A stretch of 64,000 nucleotides of DNA from Helicobacter cynogastricus (GTDB lineage: Bacteria; Campylobacterota; Campylobacteria; Campylobacterales; Helicobacteraceae). The DNA lies in the NCBI RefSeq assembly GCF_900197855.1, contig NZ_FZMQ01000011.1, positions 1 to 64,000 on the forward strand. The letters are read 5' to 3'. Below the pieces are notes generated by a model that ran no database searches, had not been told where the DNA came from, and worked only from the letters and a program-made list of their open reading frames with translations. Positions 34,708-43,737 of this stretch are shown here, piece after piece (position 1 is the first letter of the stretch; each line of letters opens with the position of its first letter). Both the position numbers and the translations under genes were made by a program.

Positions 34708-35358
34708 ATGCGGTTTTATCATTTTTTAGCTGTGTCGGTAGTTGCCATGTTTTTATTCACCGGTTGCCACCGCCTTAACATGGGCTATTTCTCTGAGGTA
34801 CGCGGAGATTACGCCTTTAATTATAATTCGCCCATTGTAGTGGTGCATGACAAAGAGGATATGGTAAGTTCCTATTATCTCTCTTTTATCATCTACGAAT
34901 TGCAACAGCTGGGCTTTTATAATGTCTTTAAAGCCCAAGACTTCCCCTTATCTCAAGCTAAAAATGTGATCTATGTGCATGTGGTGCGCAATATCTCAGC
35001 CCTGCCTGTTTATACTTACAATTACACCCTCATCGATCACGCTAGAAGTAACCGCTGTTACTGGCATGGAGGGCAGTTTTACTGCTCTAAAGTCCCTACA
35101 GATTTTTACGCCGTGAATGGGTATTCTGTCTATTCTAAAATGCTGGTAGGATCGCATTTTATCTTAGATTGGTGGGATAATGTGCTCAATAAACGGGTGC
35201 TTTACATTGATGGAAGTGTAAGTGGAAACACTTGTGGCTATAACCGCCTCTATGAAGATTTGATTGAAAGCACCATTAAGCGCATCGATTTCACCCGCTC
35301 GGAGCATTACCGCTACTATGGTCGTTTGCCCCTCTACATGCCCTGTTATCAGCGTTAA
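34708..35358 (+). CDS. conserved lipoprotein (216 aa)
   Basis: Starts at the ATG at 34708, which has GAGGA six bases upstream; a GTG 12 nt earlier is less likely. The signal ends in a lipobox FTGC, so lipidation is expected at Cys17. The mature part is rich in Tyr and aromatic residues, with a Cys-containing segment (RCYWHGGQFYC) and the tail RYYGRLPLYMPC. No catalytic motif was recognised. The H. pylori locus has a similar lipoprotein between surE and queD. Likely an outer membrane or periplasmic lipoprotein of unknown role. Confidence 0.85.
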   Translation: MRFYHFLAVSVVAMFLFTGCHRLNMGYFSEVRGDYAFNYNSPIVVVHDKEDMVSSYYLSFIIYELQQLGFYNVFKAQDFPLSQAKNVIYVHVVRNISALPVYTYNYTLIDHARSNRCYWHGGQFYCSKVPTDFYAVNGYSVYSKMLVGSHFILDWWDNVLNKRVLYIDGSVSGNTCGYNRLYEDLIESTIKRIDFTRSEHYRYYGRLPLYMPCYQR

Positions 35359-35359
35359 T

Positions 35360-35989
35360 ATGCAAATCCGCCGTCTATTTCACTTTTGTGCTAGCCATAT
35401 TGTCAGAAACTGCAGTTCTAAACGATGCGCCACTAGCATACATGGACACAATTACCAAGTTGAGGTTTTTTTAGAAGCTCATCAGCTTGATAAAGCGGGC
35501 ATGGCTCTTGATTTTGGGATTTTTAAAAATGAGATTGCTAGCTTTATTGATTGCTTTGATCATGCCCACCACTTTTGGAACAAGGAAACTCAAGATTTTC
35601 AAGACTTCATCACCTCAACTTGCACGCGCTATGTCAAACTTAGCTTTAACCCTAGCGCAGAACATTATGCCTTGATGTTTCATCTATTCCTAGATGCAAT
35701 CTTGCAAGCCACAGAATTGCACAATGGTGAGGTTGTGTCCGTGTGCTCCGTGCGCGTGCATGAAACTTCTTATGGCTATGCTCAAAGCTTTAAAGAAGAC
35801 CTTGAAAATCCCCACTTAATGCATGCAATCTCCTTGGAGAGCGTGCAGTTTTCACAGGGGATTTTAGAGGAGATGGCTAATCCTCATCTTTTGGAGCAAC
35901 TTAAAACCTACTACAACACCCTAGAGTGCGCCATTTGTCCGCCCAAAAAACCTTTTTCAAGTCCGCTGCCCCTAGCCCAAATTCCATGA
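35360..35989 (+). CDS. queD: 6-carboxy-5,6,7,8-tetrahydropterin synthase (QueD)
   Basis: A 209-residue 6-pyruvoyl-tetrahydropterin synthase homologue, one base after the lipoprotein stop. It converts dihydroneopterin triphosphate to carboxytetrahydropterin in queuosine synthesis. The zinc-binding histidines are the first in FCASH and those in GHNYQVEV. Catalytic Cys is probably that of SSKRC. LDFGIFKNEI and DHAHHFW follow the family pattern. It overlaps queE by 4 nt, the next pathway enzyme. The protein is longer than E. coli QueD (about 120) but in the range of its epsilonproteobacterial relatives. Confidence 0.92.
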   Translation: MQIRRLFHFCASHIVRNCSSKRCATSIHGHNYQVEVFLEAHQLDKAGMALDFGIFKNEIASFIDCFDHAHHFWNKETQDFQDFITSTCTRYVKLSFNPSAEHYALMFHLFLDAILQATELHNGEVVSVCSVRVHETSYGYAQSFKEDLENPHLMHAISLESVQFSQGILEEMANPHLLEQLKTYYNTLECAICPPKKPFSSPLPLAQIP

Positions 35990-36714
35990 ATCTGCCCCTT
36001 GTAGAGAGCTTTTATAGTCTGCAAGGGGAGGGTTCTTGTGTGGGGCAACCTAGTATCTTTATCCGCTTGGGGGGGTGCAATTTTAAATGCGCTGGCTTTG
36101 GGGTACAAAGCTATATTGAAGGTAAAAAAGTGCTAGGCTGTGATAGTGCGTATGCGATCTATCCTAATGCCCAATGGCAATATCTAAATAGCGCACAAGA
36201 ATTATTAGACAGATTACCCCCCTTTAATTCAGATCGTCCCCCCTTAATCGTGCTAACCGGTGGTGAACCCTGTTTGCACTTTAAAAACCCTATTTTGTTA
36301 GAAGCCTTAGAGATTTTATTAAAAAGAGGGCATGCCATTTGGGTAGAGAGCAATGGGAGTGTTTTATTTGAATTTAAACCTCCCTTAGACACATTGCGCT
36401 TTACCTTAAGCCCTAAGTTATCTTTTAGTCAAGAACAAATCCCCCTAAAGCCTTTGCAAAATATTTTAGATCACGCCTTAGAAGTGGTGTTTAAATTTGT
36501 GCTGCATTGCCCTACGGATGTAGATGAGGTGCAAGCTTTATTAGCGCGTTTGCACTTTAAAGCTCCCCCACTTGTCTATCTTATGCCTTTAGCTACAGAT
36601 AAACATACCCTGCAAGAGGGTTTAAATAGCTTATCTAGCGTGTGTTTAGCGCATGGTTACTCTTTGGGGCAGAGATTACACATCCAACTTTGGGGCAACA
36701 CGCCGGGGCGTTGA
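35986..36714 (+). CDS. queE: 7-carboxy-7-deazaguanine synthase (QueE), radical SAM
   Basis: A 242-residue radical SAM enzyme that contracts the ring of carboxytetrahydropterin to carboxydeazaguanine. The start FYSLQGEGSCVGQPSIFIR is typical. The cluster cysteines appear as C31-x3-C35, but the third cysteine comes 17 residues later at C52 in GCDSAY instead of after two residues. The conserved CDSAY context makes C52 the likely third ligand, giving a CX3CX16C site, as I remember for other epsilonproteobacterial QueE. LTGGEPCLH follows. Start ATG overlaps the queD stop. Confidence 0.92.
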   Translation: MNLPLVESFYSLQGEGSCVGQPSIFIRLGGCNFKCAGFGVQSYIEGKKVLGCDSAYAIYPNAQWQYLNSAQELLDRLPPFNSDRPPLIVLTGGEPCLHFKNPILLEALEILLKRGHAIWVESNGSVLFEFKPPLDTLRFTLSPKLSFSQEQIPLKPLQNILDHALEVVFKFVLHCPTDVDEVQALLARLHFKAPPLVYLMPLATDKHTLQEGLNSLSSVCLAHGYSLGQRLHIQLWGNTPGR

Positions 36715-38015
36715 TGCTAGAAGCTTTCCGCATACACATTGAGACCATCAGTAAAGAGGACGGCACACATCAATTTAGCCTAGATAGCCTGCTCACTATG
36801 GGTAATGGCGCGTGCGCCTTAGAGTTATTGCACCAAGCCTTGCAGGAAAAAAGACAGATCATTCTTGGGGGGGATTATGATTGTGATGGAATGAGTGGGA
36901 CAGCTTTGGTGCTTTACTTCTTTAAAGAGGTGCTAAACTACCCCCACATTAACTACATCATCCCGCGCCGTAACACCGATTGCTATGGCATGAGTGTAGA
37001 ACTCTTTGAGCAATACGCTTGCAAACGCCGTCTTGTGCGCACACACTACATTCATGGGCAACTCACTGGGGGGCAAGCCTTAGATTTTAATAATAGTCTT
37101 TTTATCACCATTGACAATGGCGCGACCATCCCCGATGAGGTGTGCGCTTTTTTGCATGCCCACAATACTCTCTTAATCCTAAGCGATCACCACGAATTTT
37201 TAGAGGGGCGTATCCCTGCTTGCGATGCCTTTGTGCACCCGCTCTTAAGCGATGATCACCCCTTTAAGGGTATTAGCGGGGCATGTGTGGGCTATTTGCT
37301 CATGCTCGCCTATGCCAAACACTATAAAGTAAAAATGCGCTTAGATCAACTGCAATACATGCAGGTTTTAGCTGGTCTTAGCACTATTGGCGACATGATG
37401 GATTTAAGCGCGCCCTATAACCGCCAACTTGTCCAACGCATGGATCGCACCCTAAAAACCCAAATGCCCGATTCGATTAAAGCCCTTTACCAAGCCCATA
37501 AATACCCCACCCCCTATAAACTCAGCGCGCTCGCTTGGGACATCATCCCCTTGATCAATGCCGTAGGCAGGCTTGATGGCATTAAGGGGTTTTGTCATTG
37601 TAATTTGGTTGTAGATTTGCTAGCAAGCAAGGAGGCTAACCTAGATTATGCCCTGCTCTTAGTGCAAACCAACCAACAGCGCAAGGAGTATATCCAAGAA
37701 ATCAAAAAGACCTTAAAACCCACACAAAGAGGGGGGCTTGTGCACGCGGGCGGGCAAATCCCCAGAGGTTTACTTGGTGTGCTTGCCAATCAATTCTTAG
37801 AAGGCGGGGGGCATGTGTCCTTATGTTGGCGTTATGAGGGAGAAAGTATTGAGGCATCTTTACGGGCTAAAGAGTTAGATTTGATTGCTCTTTTTGGACA
37901 ACTCAAAGAAAAAGGTATTGCTGTGCAGGGCGGAGGGCATAAACAGGCTTGTGGGCTAGTTTTTGATCGCCAAAGCGATTTTCAACAAGCCTTAGAGTTT
38001 TTGAGTGCTCTTTAA
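36714..38015 (+). CDS. recJ: single-stranded-DNA exonuclease RecJ, catalytic part (split gene)
   Basis: 433 residues covering the DHH and DHHA1 parts of RecJ, the 5'-3' exonuclease acting in recombination and mismatch repair. DYDCDG at residues 54-59 binds metal; SDHH is at 157-160; NAVGRLDG and GGGHKQACGL at the end belong to the DHH/DHHA1 cores. The start ATG shares bases with the queE TGA. The frame ends at TAA 38013-38015, and the missing C-terminal domain continues in another frame from an ATG that overlaps this stop. The product lacks the OB domain that grips single-stranded DNA. Confidence 0.85.
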   Translation: MLEAFRIHIETISKEDGTHQFSLDSLLTMGNGACALELLHQALQEKRQIILGGDYDCDGMSGTALVLYFFKEVLNYPHINYIIPRRNTDCYGMSVELFEQYACKRRLVRTHYIHGQLTGGQALDFNNSLFITIDNGATIPDEVCAFLHAHNTLLILSDHHEFLEGRIPACDAFVHPLLSDDHPFKGISGACVGYLLMLAYAKHYKVKMRLDQLQYMQVLAGLSTIGDMMDLSAPYNRQLVQRMDRTLKTQMPDSIKALYQAHKYPTPYKLSALAWDIIPLINAVGRLDGIKGFCHCNLVVDLLASKEANLDYALLLVQTNQQRKEYIQEIKKTLKPTQRGGLVHAGGQIPRGLLGVLANQFLEGGGHVSLCWRYEGESIEASLRAKELDLIALFGQLKEKGIAVQGGGHKQACGLVFDRQSDFQQALEFLSAL

Positions 38016-38025
38016 TGCTCTTTAA
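38006..38025 (+). repeat. 10-bp perfect tandem duplication at the recJ break
   Basis: TGCTCTTTAA is repeated twice. It contains both the TAA that ends the catalytic part and the ATG that opens the C-terminal part (TAATG). Confidence 0.95.
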
Positions 38026-38347
38026 AGTCCTCAATTTAGAAATCTTTTTTAATCCTGAATTTGTTGCCCTCTACCAAAAAGGTGAGCCTTATGGGGTGGG
38101 TAATCCCACGCCCTTATTTGAAGTTTGCGCGCCTTTGAAGTCATGGCGTTTTCTAGGACGCGCCCAACAACATGTAGAACTTGTTTTAGAAGATAGCACC
38201 GCTTGTTTAGTGTGCAAATGGTGGTTTTGCCCCTCTAAATATCACATCCTTTTTAAAAGAGGTGTGCCACTCTGCCTAGTAGGAGAATATGATCCCATAG
38301 ATCAAGAACTTAGATGTGTGCGCATGGGCGATCAAGCTTTATCATAA
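38015..38347 (+). CDS. recJ: RecJ C-terminal OB domain, separate frame
   Basis: A 110-residue frame starting at an ATG that overlaps the stop of the upstream recJ part. It contains EPYGVGNPTPLFEV, the signature found between the DHHA1 and OB regions of intact RecJ (normally PFGxGNPxPxF), then beta-strand rich sequence ending RCVRMGDQALS. Together the two frames make about 543 residues, close to a whole RecJ. Either translation is coupled to make a two-piece enzyme, or the gene has been frameshifted and is a pseudogene. A sequencing error is a third option. Confidence 0.75.
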   Translation: MLFKVLNLEIFFNPEFVALYQKGEPYGVGNPTPLFEVCAPLKSWRFLGRAQQHVELVLEDSTACLVCKWWFCPSKYHILFKRGVPLCLVGEYDPIDQELRCVRMGDQALS

Positions 38348-38379
38348 TAAATTCTTTCGACAATCAAGAAACCTAAAAT

Positions 38380-38394
38380 AGGAATAATCTTTGC
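38380..38394 (+). promoter_or_regulatory. sigma-54 promoter of flgE
   Basis: GG (38381-38382), ten bases, then GC (38393-38394) in AGGAATAATCTTTGCTTT fit the -24/-12 pattern of RpoN promoters (TGGCAC-N5-TTGC). flgE is an RpoN-dependent middle flagellar gene in H. pylori. The -12 element lies 35 nt before the ATG. Confidence 0.75.
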
Positions 38395-38428
38395 TTTAGT
38401 AAAAGTAATTTTTCACTAAAGGATCCCC

Positions 38429-40585
38429 ATGCTTCGATCGCTATGGTCTGGCGTTAATGGAATGCAAGCCCACCAAATTGCTTTGGACATTGAAAGTAAC
38501 AATATTGCCAATGTCAACACTACCGGCTTTAAATATTCCCGTGCATCCTTTGTGGATATGCTTTCTCAAGTTAAATTGATTGCTACAGCTCCCTACAAAA
38601 ATGGCTTAGCCGGGCAAAATGATTTCTCTGTAGGTTTGGGTGTGGGCGTGGATGCCACCACTAAAATTTTCTCTCAAGGTAACTTGCAAAATACGGATGT
38701 AAAAACAGATTTAGCCATTGAAGGCGATGGTTTTTTTGTCATTAGCCCTGATCGCGGTATCACGCGCAATTTTACCCGTAGTGGGGAGTTTTTATTCGAT
38801 GCTGAGGGCAATTTAGTAACCACAGGGGGGTATGTGGTGCAAGGTTGGGTACGCGATCCAAAAGACATGGGCTCTAAGGGAAGTGAAACCGATATGCTCA
38901 AAATTGATAACACAAAACCCCTGCAAAGTATCCGTATCGATCCGGGTATGGTAATGCCTGCACGATCCAGTAGCAAAATTTCCATGCGCGCCAATCTAAA
39001 CGCAGGAAGACATGCTGAACAAACAGGTAGTATTTTTGTGCTCGATTCTTCTAGTAAAACTCCCTCAGATGGTGTCAAACCCCAATACGATTCTTCAACC
39101 AATCTTACCCAACTTGCCGAAGACATGGGATCACTCTTTAATGAAGATGGAGACGCGTTTTTGCTCAATGAAGATCAGGGGATTTGGGTGAGCTATAAAA
39201 ACGCTGCTATGACCAAAGCTATCAATGTTTCTAATTCTAACAGCACTCTTGAGCTCAATGGGACTAAAATCTCTTTCACTAACGATTCTGCTGTAAGCCG
39301 TATTTCTAGTTTAACAGCAGCTCAAGAAGCCATCAATGCCGTCAAAGATAAGACCGGTGTAGAAGCCTATATTGACAATGGGCAGTTGCGTCTAGAAAAT
39401 AAAAATAATAGAGAAGGCGATGAGCATGTTAAAAATATCGTCATTACGGGTGCGGGCACGGGTGCTTTTGCCCAATTTGCTAAAGGAGATCAAGATGTTA
39501 CCGCCTTTAGATACCGCTACACTGAGGGCGTGAAAGCCGATCCCACTACAGGGCAATTTAAAACGACTGAAGATTTACGCGCTCTTATGCAAAGAGATGC
39601 CAATATTGTTAAAAATCCCAAACTTAAGGGTAATTATAAAGATTCGACAGCCTCTGTTTCAGTTGTGGTAAATAAGAACGGGATGTTTGAAATCACCAAT
39701 AAAGACGATGGCAACCCCACTAGAGAAGATTTAAGTATCTTTGTTACTAACTATGCCTCAGATAAGGTTACCAGCAATGTTTTATTTGGGAAAACAATGG
39801 GCGCGCTCAACACTGCCTCTTTGATTGAGGGTGGAGCATCTACAGCTACCTCCAAACTCAGCCACGCCATGCATGCAAGCAGTATCGACTTGGTGGACAG
39901 CTTGGGGACTAAACACACTATGCGTTTAGAGTTTTTCAAAAGTGGGGAAGCTGAATGGCGTTTTAGAGTGATTGTGCCTGAGCCCGGAGAAATTGTAGGA
40001 GGATCGCCCGCGCGCCCTAATGTCTTTGAAGAAGGGCGTTTGCACTTTAATAAAGATGGCTCTTTAGCGGGCATGAATCCTCCCGTTTTGCAATTTGATC
40101 CTAAAAATGGTTCTAAAGCCCCTCAGCGTATCACTCTTAGCATGGGTACAGCCGGAGGCTTTGATGGCATTACTAGTGTAGATAAGATTTCAGAAACCTA
40201 CGCCATTGAGCAAAACGGCTATCAGGCCGGGGATCTGATGGATGTGCGTTTTAATGGAGATGGCGCGCTCTTGGGTTCTTTCAGCAATGGGAAAACCCTA
40301 GCCCTTGCCCAAGTGGCTATGGCTAGCTTTGCTAATGATGCGGGTTTGCAAGCCATCGGGGGGAGCGTGTTTTCAGAAACGGGTAACTCGGGCAAGGCTT
40401 TGATTGGGGCAGCTAATACGGGGCGCAGAGGGGGAGTTTCAGGCTCTAAGCTGGAGTCAAGCAATGTGGATTTGAGTCGGAGTTTGACCAATTTGATTGT
40501 GGTGCAAAGAGGCTTTCAGGCAAACTCTAAGGCCGTAACCACCTCCGATCAGATTTTGAACACCTTGCTCAATCTCAAACAATAG
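38429..40585 (+). CDS. flgE: flagellar hook protein FlgE
   Basis: A 718-residue hook protein, the flexible joint between the basal body and filament. The N-terminus MLRSLWSGVNGMQAHQIALD with NNIANVNTTGFK is the flagellar rod/hook signature. The C-terminus VDLSRSLTNLIVVQRGFQANSK with VTTSDQILNTLLNLKQ is the matching coiled-coil end. Middle domains are surface exposed and of unusual length, normal for epsilonproteobacterial FlgE (about 718 in H. pylori). An RpoN-type promoter precedes it. hypA follows 8 bp later, as in H. pylori. Confidence 0.97.
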   Translation: MLRSLWSGVNGMQAHQIALDIESNNIANVNTTGFKYSRASFVDMLSQVKLIATAPYKNGLAGQNDFSVGLGVGVDATTKIFSQGNLQNTDVKTDLAIEGDGFFVISPDRGITRNFTRSGEFLFDAEGNLVTTGGYVVQGWVRDPKDMGSKGSETDMLKIDNTKPLQSIRIDPGMVMPARSSSKISMRANLNAGRHAEQTGSIFVLDSSSKTPSDGVKPQYDSSTNLTQLAEDMGSLFNEDGDAFLLNEDQGIWVSYKNAAMTKAINVSNSNSTLELNGTKISFTNDSAVSRISSLTAAQEAINAVKDKTGVEAYIDNGQLRLENKNNREGDEHVKNIVITGAGTGAFAQFAKGDQDVTAFRYRYTEGVKADPTTGQFKTTEDLRALMQRDANIVKNPKLKGNYKDSTASVSVVVNKNGMFEITNKDDGNPTREDLSIFVTNYASDKVTSNVLFGKTMGALNTASLIEGGASTATSKLSHAMHASSIDLVDSLGTKHTMRLEFFKSGEAEWRFRVIVPEPGEIVGGSPARPNVFEEGRLHFNKDGSLAGMNPPVLQFDPKNGSKAPQRITLSMGTAGGFDGITSVDKISETYAIEQNGYQAGDLMDVRFNGDGALLGSFSNGKTLALAQVAMASFANDAGLQAIGGSVFSETGNSGKALIGAANTGRRGGVSGSKLESSNVDLSRSLTNLIVVQRGFQANSKAVTTSDQILNTLLNLKQ

Positions 40586-40593
40586 GGCTTAGC

Positions 40594-40938
40594 GTGCATG
40601 AGTACTCTGTTGTCTCCTCTTTGATGGATTTGTGTGAGGCGCATGCGCGCAAGCACAACGCCACCAAGATCGAGCGGGTGGTGGTGAGCATTGGGGAGCG
40701 GTGCGCGATGGATAAACATCTGTTTATGAGCGCATTTGAAACTTTCAAGGAGGAATTAGAGATTTGCAAGGAAGCGATTTTAGACATTGTGCAAGAAAAG
40801 GTAGAGTTGACTTGTTTGGCATGCGGGCATGTCTTTATGCCTGAGGGGTTAGATTATAGCGCATGTCAGAAGTGTGGGGGGGCGGTGCGCATGAGCAAGG
40901 GGACAGAGATGAAACTCCTTTCTTTAGAAATGTTATGA
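40594..40938 (+). CDS. hypA: hydrogenase/urease nickel incorporation protein HypA
   Basis: A 114-residue nickel metallochaperone starting at a GTG (MHEYSVV). HypA must begin Met-His-Glu since His2 is the nickel ligand, so GTG at 40594 is the start. Two CxxC pairs (CLAC and CQKC, about residues 74-95) form the structural zinc site. In Helicobacter HypA serves both hydrogenase and urease maturation. It overlaps the next gene by 4 nt. Confidence 0.96.
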   Translation: MHEYSVVSSLMDLCEAHARKHNATKIERVVVSIGERCAMDKHLFMSAFETFKEELEICKEAILDIVQEKVELTCLACGHVFMPEGLDYSACQKCGGAVRMSKGTEMKLLSLEML

Positions 40939-41534
40939 ACGATTCCATTTTTCAAGAATTTATCCAAAAAGCTCCCGACATCAAGGAAAAATGGGAGATT
41001 GTGCGCCTCTTTGAAGAAGAACGCCAAAAGTTTCAAGAGGAATTACAGGCTTATGAAAATGAGATTGCTCAGGCGCGTAGCGCGCTTAAAACTCTGCGTT
41101 CGGAGTTAATAGAAGCTAAAAACCACCTCAAAGATTTAGAAGCGCGCCACCAAAACAAGAAAGAAGAGATTAAAACCCTCCAGCAAGAACTTTTTACGCA
41201 CAAGGTGCAACGGGATTTGGTGCTCAAGCAGAAAAATAGAGAGGAACGCCTGGAGCAAGATGAAGAGCTCTTGCCCCAACCGGTGAGTTTTGTAGAAATT
41301 TATCTTAAAGATCGCAGTGTAGCCAAAGCGCGCCCAGCCAAGCGTTTTTTTGGCGATCAACTTTATCGCAAATACCGCGTTCTTTTACGGGAAAATAAAG
41401 CCCTCAAGGATCGCATTTTTGAGTTAGATTTAGAAAATAGCACTTTAAAAATTGAGCTCAGAGACATCAAAACTAAAGAGTTTTTGAGAGTGAATGGGTA
41501 TTTAGAAGAGGAGTCTTCTAGGGGTGATCAATGA
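40935..41534 (+). CDS. coiled-coil protein of unknown function
   Basis: A 199-residue protein starting at the ATG that overlaps the hypA stop (MNDSIFQEFI). Residues about 25-95 are a continuous coiled coil rich in Glu, Lys, Gln and Leu (for example LEARHQNKKEEIKTLQQEL), with a second helix near the C-terminus (ENKALKDRIFELDLENSTL). No catalytic motif or signal peptide. The same arrangement hypA - coiled coil - lpxB occurs in H. pylori. It overlaps lpxB by 4 nt, so the four genes are probably one transcript. Function unknown. Confidence 0.8.
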   Translation: MNDSIFQEFIQKAPDIKEKWEIVRLFEEERQKFQEELQAYENEIAQARSALKTLRSELIEAKNHLKDLEARHQNKKEEIKTLQQELFTHKVQRDLVLKQKNREERLEQDEELLPQPVSFVEIYLKDRSVAKARPAKRFFGDQLYRKYRVLLRENKALKDRIFELDLENSTLKIELRDIKTKEFLRVNGYLEEESSRGDQ

Positions 41535-42604
41535 AAGTGTTGGTGAGCGCGTTAGAAGTGAGCGCGAATGTGCATCTAAAAGTTTTGCGCGCTCATCTTA
41601 AAGATATAGAATGGTTGGGCATTTATGAGCCTATAGAGCCCACAGATCGCCCACTTTTTAGTCCCAAGACTTTTTCTGTCATGGGTTTTAAAGAGGTTTT
41701 TGGCAAACTTTTTTTCTTTTATCAAATGTTGCAGAAAATGCGCCTTTTAGCCCAAGAAGCTGATGTGATCTTGCTGATGGATTCTAGCTCCTTTAACCTT
41801 CCCCTAGCCAAGCGTATTAAGAAAAAATACCCACAAAAACCTATTATTTATTACATCTTACCCCAAGTGTGGGCGTGGAAAAGTTGGCGCGCTAAAACTT
41901 TAGAACGCTATTGTGATAAATTGGGCGCGATTTTGCCCTTTGAATTGCAACACTATAGCAAAAAAGCTAGTTATGTAGGGCATCCGCTTTTAGATGAGAT
42001 TGCTTATTACAAGGACAGCCATGAGGGGCAGGGGGTGGTGTTTATGCCTGGGAGCAGAAAACAAGAAATACGCGCTCTCTTCCCTATCTTTGTAGAGGTG
42101 GCCAAGACAATTTCACAGAGGCGTATTTTAGTCGTGCCGGCGCATTTGCAAGGGAGCGATTTAAAAGCCCTCTATGGTGCAGAGATTGATCTCTTTGAGA
42201 TTTCTTACAACACGCATGAAAGCTTGTATCAAGCTAGTTTTGCCTTTATTTGTAGTGGCACGGCGACTTTAGAAGCCGCGCTCATTGGCACGCCCTTTGT
42301 GCTAGCTTACAAGGCTAAAGCCCTAGATTTTTTTATTGTCAAACACTTAGTAAAACTCACTTGTATCGGACTTGCCAATATCTTTTATAATGCCCTGCAC
42401 CAAGAACCCCCGGGGAGAGGAAAAACTATGCTACATCAAGAATTTATTCAAGAGGATGTCAACCCTGCAAACCTTTTAGAAGTCTATACGAAAATGGATA
42501 GGGTGCATTTTGTGCAAGAAGCCAAAAAATTGCGCGACTATCTAGCTAAAGGAAGTGCCTCCCAAGTTGCCACATGGATAGAGGAATACAGACAAAAAAC
42601 TTAG
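41531..42604 (+). CDS. lpxB: lipid-A-disaccharide synthase
   Basis: A 357-residue GT19 glycosyltransferase that joins UDP-2,3-diacylglucosamine and lipid X to form lipid A disaccharide at the inner membrane. Family motifs: VSALEVSANVHLK at the start, YILPQVWAWKSWRAK, YVGHPLLDEI, FMPGSRKQEIRALFPIF and ICSGTATLEAAL. Converges with carA, 2 bp between the two stop codons. Confidence 0.96.
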   Translation: MKVLVSALEVSANVHLKVLRAHLKDIEWLGIYEPIEPTDRPLFSPKTFSVMGFKEVFGKLFFFYQMLQKMRLLAQEADVILLMDSSSFNLPLAKRIKKKYPQKPIIYYILPQVWAWKSWRAKTLERYCDKLGAILPFELQHYSKKASYVGHPLLDEIAYYKDSHEGQGVVFMPGSRKQEIRALFPIFVEVAKTISQRRILVVPAHLQGSDLKALYGAEIDLFEISYNTHESLYQASFAFICSGTATLEAALIGTPFVLAYKAKALDFFIVKHLVKLTCIGLANIFYNALHQEPPGRGKTMLHQEFIQEDVNPANLLEVYTKMDRVHFVQEAKKLRDYLAKGSASQVATWIEEYRQKT

Positions 42605-42606
42605 AA

Positions 42607-43737
42607 TCAATTCTTAGAAGTGTGGTTACCCACAAGGCGGGCAAATTCCTTAAAAATATACAAACCATCGCTAGGTCCCGGGCTAGCCTCTGGGTGGTGC
42701 TGTACGGAAAGAATAGGAGAATCCTTGTAGGCGACTCCCTCAATCGTGCCATCAAAGAGGTTTTTATGTGTAATGGTGGCGATACTAGCCAAGCTTTCTG
42801 GGACACAATAATTATGATTTTGCGCGCTAATTTCTATGCGCCCGGTGAGGTAATTTAACACCGGATGATTACTTCCATGGTGTCCAAATTTGAGTTTATA
42901 AGTGGGATGGCCATGTGCTAGGCTTAAGAGCTGATGGCCTAAACAAATCCCACAAAGAGGAATACCCGCCTCAATTAAGAGTGCGATTTCTCTTATCGCC
43001 TCTTTGAGTTTAAGCGGATCGCCCGGCCCATTAGAGAGCAATACCCCCCCAATCAACCCTTGTTTATAATCCTCTAAGATATGCTCTGCCTTGCTTTCAT
43101 GTCCATAGAGGCGTACGCCCAAACCCACAGCCCCTAAATTATTGAGGATACTCTGTTTAATGCCAAAATCTATAACCCCAATATTTTTTTTAGCGCGTGC
43201 AAGGGGTTTATAATCTAAAGTGTGAAAATCATAATGCCCATGTGTTGGAGGTGTCGCTTTGTGAGAAACCATAGGAATTACATTCAAATCGCGTAAAGGG
43301 GGCGTATTTTTTAAAATTTCCTCAAGCGCACTTTTTTCCATAGGAGTCGTGGAGATAACTAACTGCATTGCTCCCTCATCACGCAACATCCCTACAATGG
43401 CGCGCGTGTCCAAGCCACAAATGCCCAAAACCTGTCTTTTTTGTAGCCATGCGCCTAAACTTCCCTGGGCCCTAAAATTAGAGTAAAGCTTAGGAGCATG
43501 GCGCACTAAAATACCCGTGCAACAACTCGAAGATTCGAAGTCTTGATCATTGACTCCCACAACCCCGATTTCTGGCGCACTAAAAACCACGAATTGACCA
43601 TAGTAGCTAGGATCGCTAGCAATCTCTTGGTAACCAGACATTGCCGTGTTAAAAACAACCTCTCCCACTGCCACGCCTAAAGCTCCAAAGCTCTCTCCCT
43701 CCAAAAAAAGCCCATTTTCAAAAAGTAAAGAGGCCAT
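42607..43737 (-). CDS. carA: carbamoyl-phosphate synthase small subunit
   Basis: A 376-residue glutaminase subunit supplying ammonia to CarB for pyrimidine and arginine synthesis. The class I amidotransferase nucleophile is Cys265 in LCGICLGHQLLSLA, with the His-Glu pair in QHHPEASPGPSD near the C-terminus. carB is not nearby. It overlaps by one base the stop of the DUF507 gene upstream, the same pair as in H. pylori. Confidence 0.96.
   Translation of the reverse strand: MASLLFENGLFLEGESFGALGVAVGEVVFNTAMSGYQEIASDPSYYGQFVVFSAPEIGVVGVNDQDFESSSCCTGILVRHAPKLYSNFRAQGSLGAWLQKRQVLGICGLDTRAIVGMLRDEGAMQLVISTTPMEKSALEEILKNTPPLRDLNVIPMVSHKATPPTHGHYDFHTLDYKPLARAKKNIGVIDFGIKQSILNNLGAVGLGVRLYGHESKAEHILEDYKQGLIGGVLLSNGPGDPLKLKEAIREIALLIEAGIPLCGICLGHQLLSLAHGHPTYKLKFGHHGSNHPVLNYLTGRIEISAQNHNYCVPESLASIATITHKNLFDGTIEGVAYKDSPILSVQHHPEASPGPSDGLYIFKEFARLVGNHTSKN

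Noticed and set aside
38006-38025. Programmed -1 frameshift joining the two recJ parts
   Set aside because: No canonical X XXY YYZ slippery heptamer in the zero frame and no clear downstream pseudoknot; the TAATG overlap is simpler.
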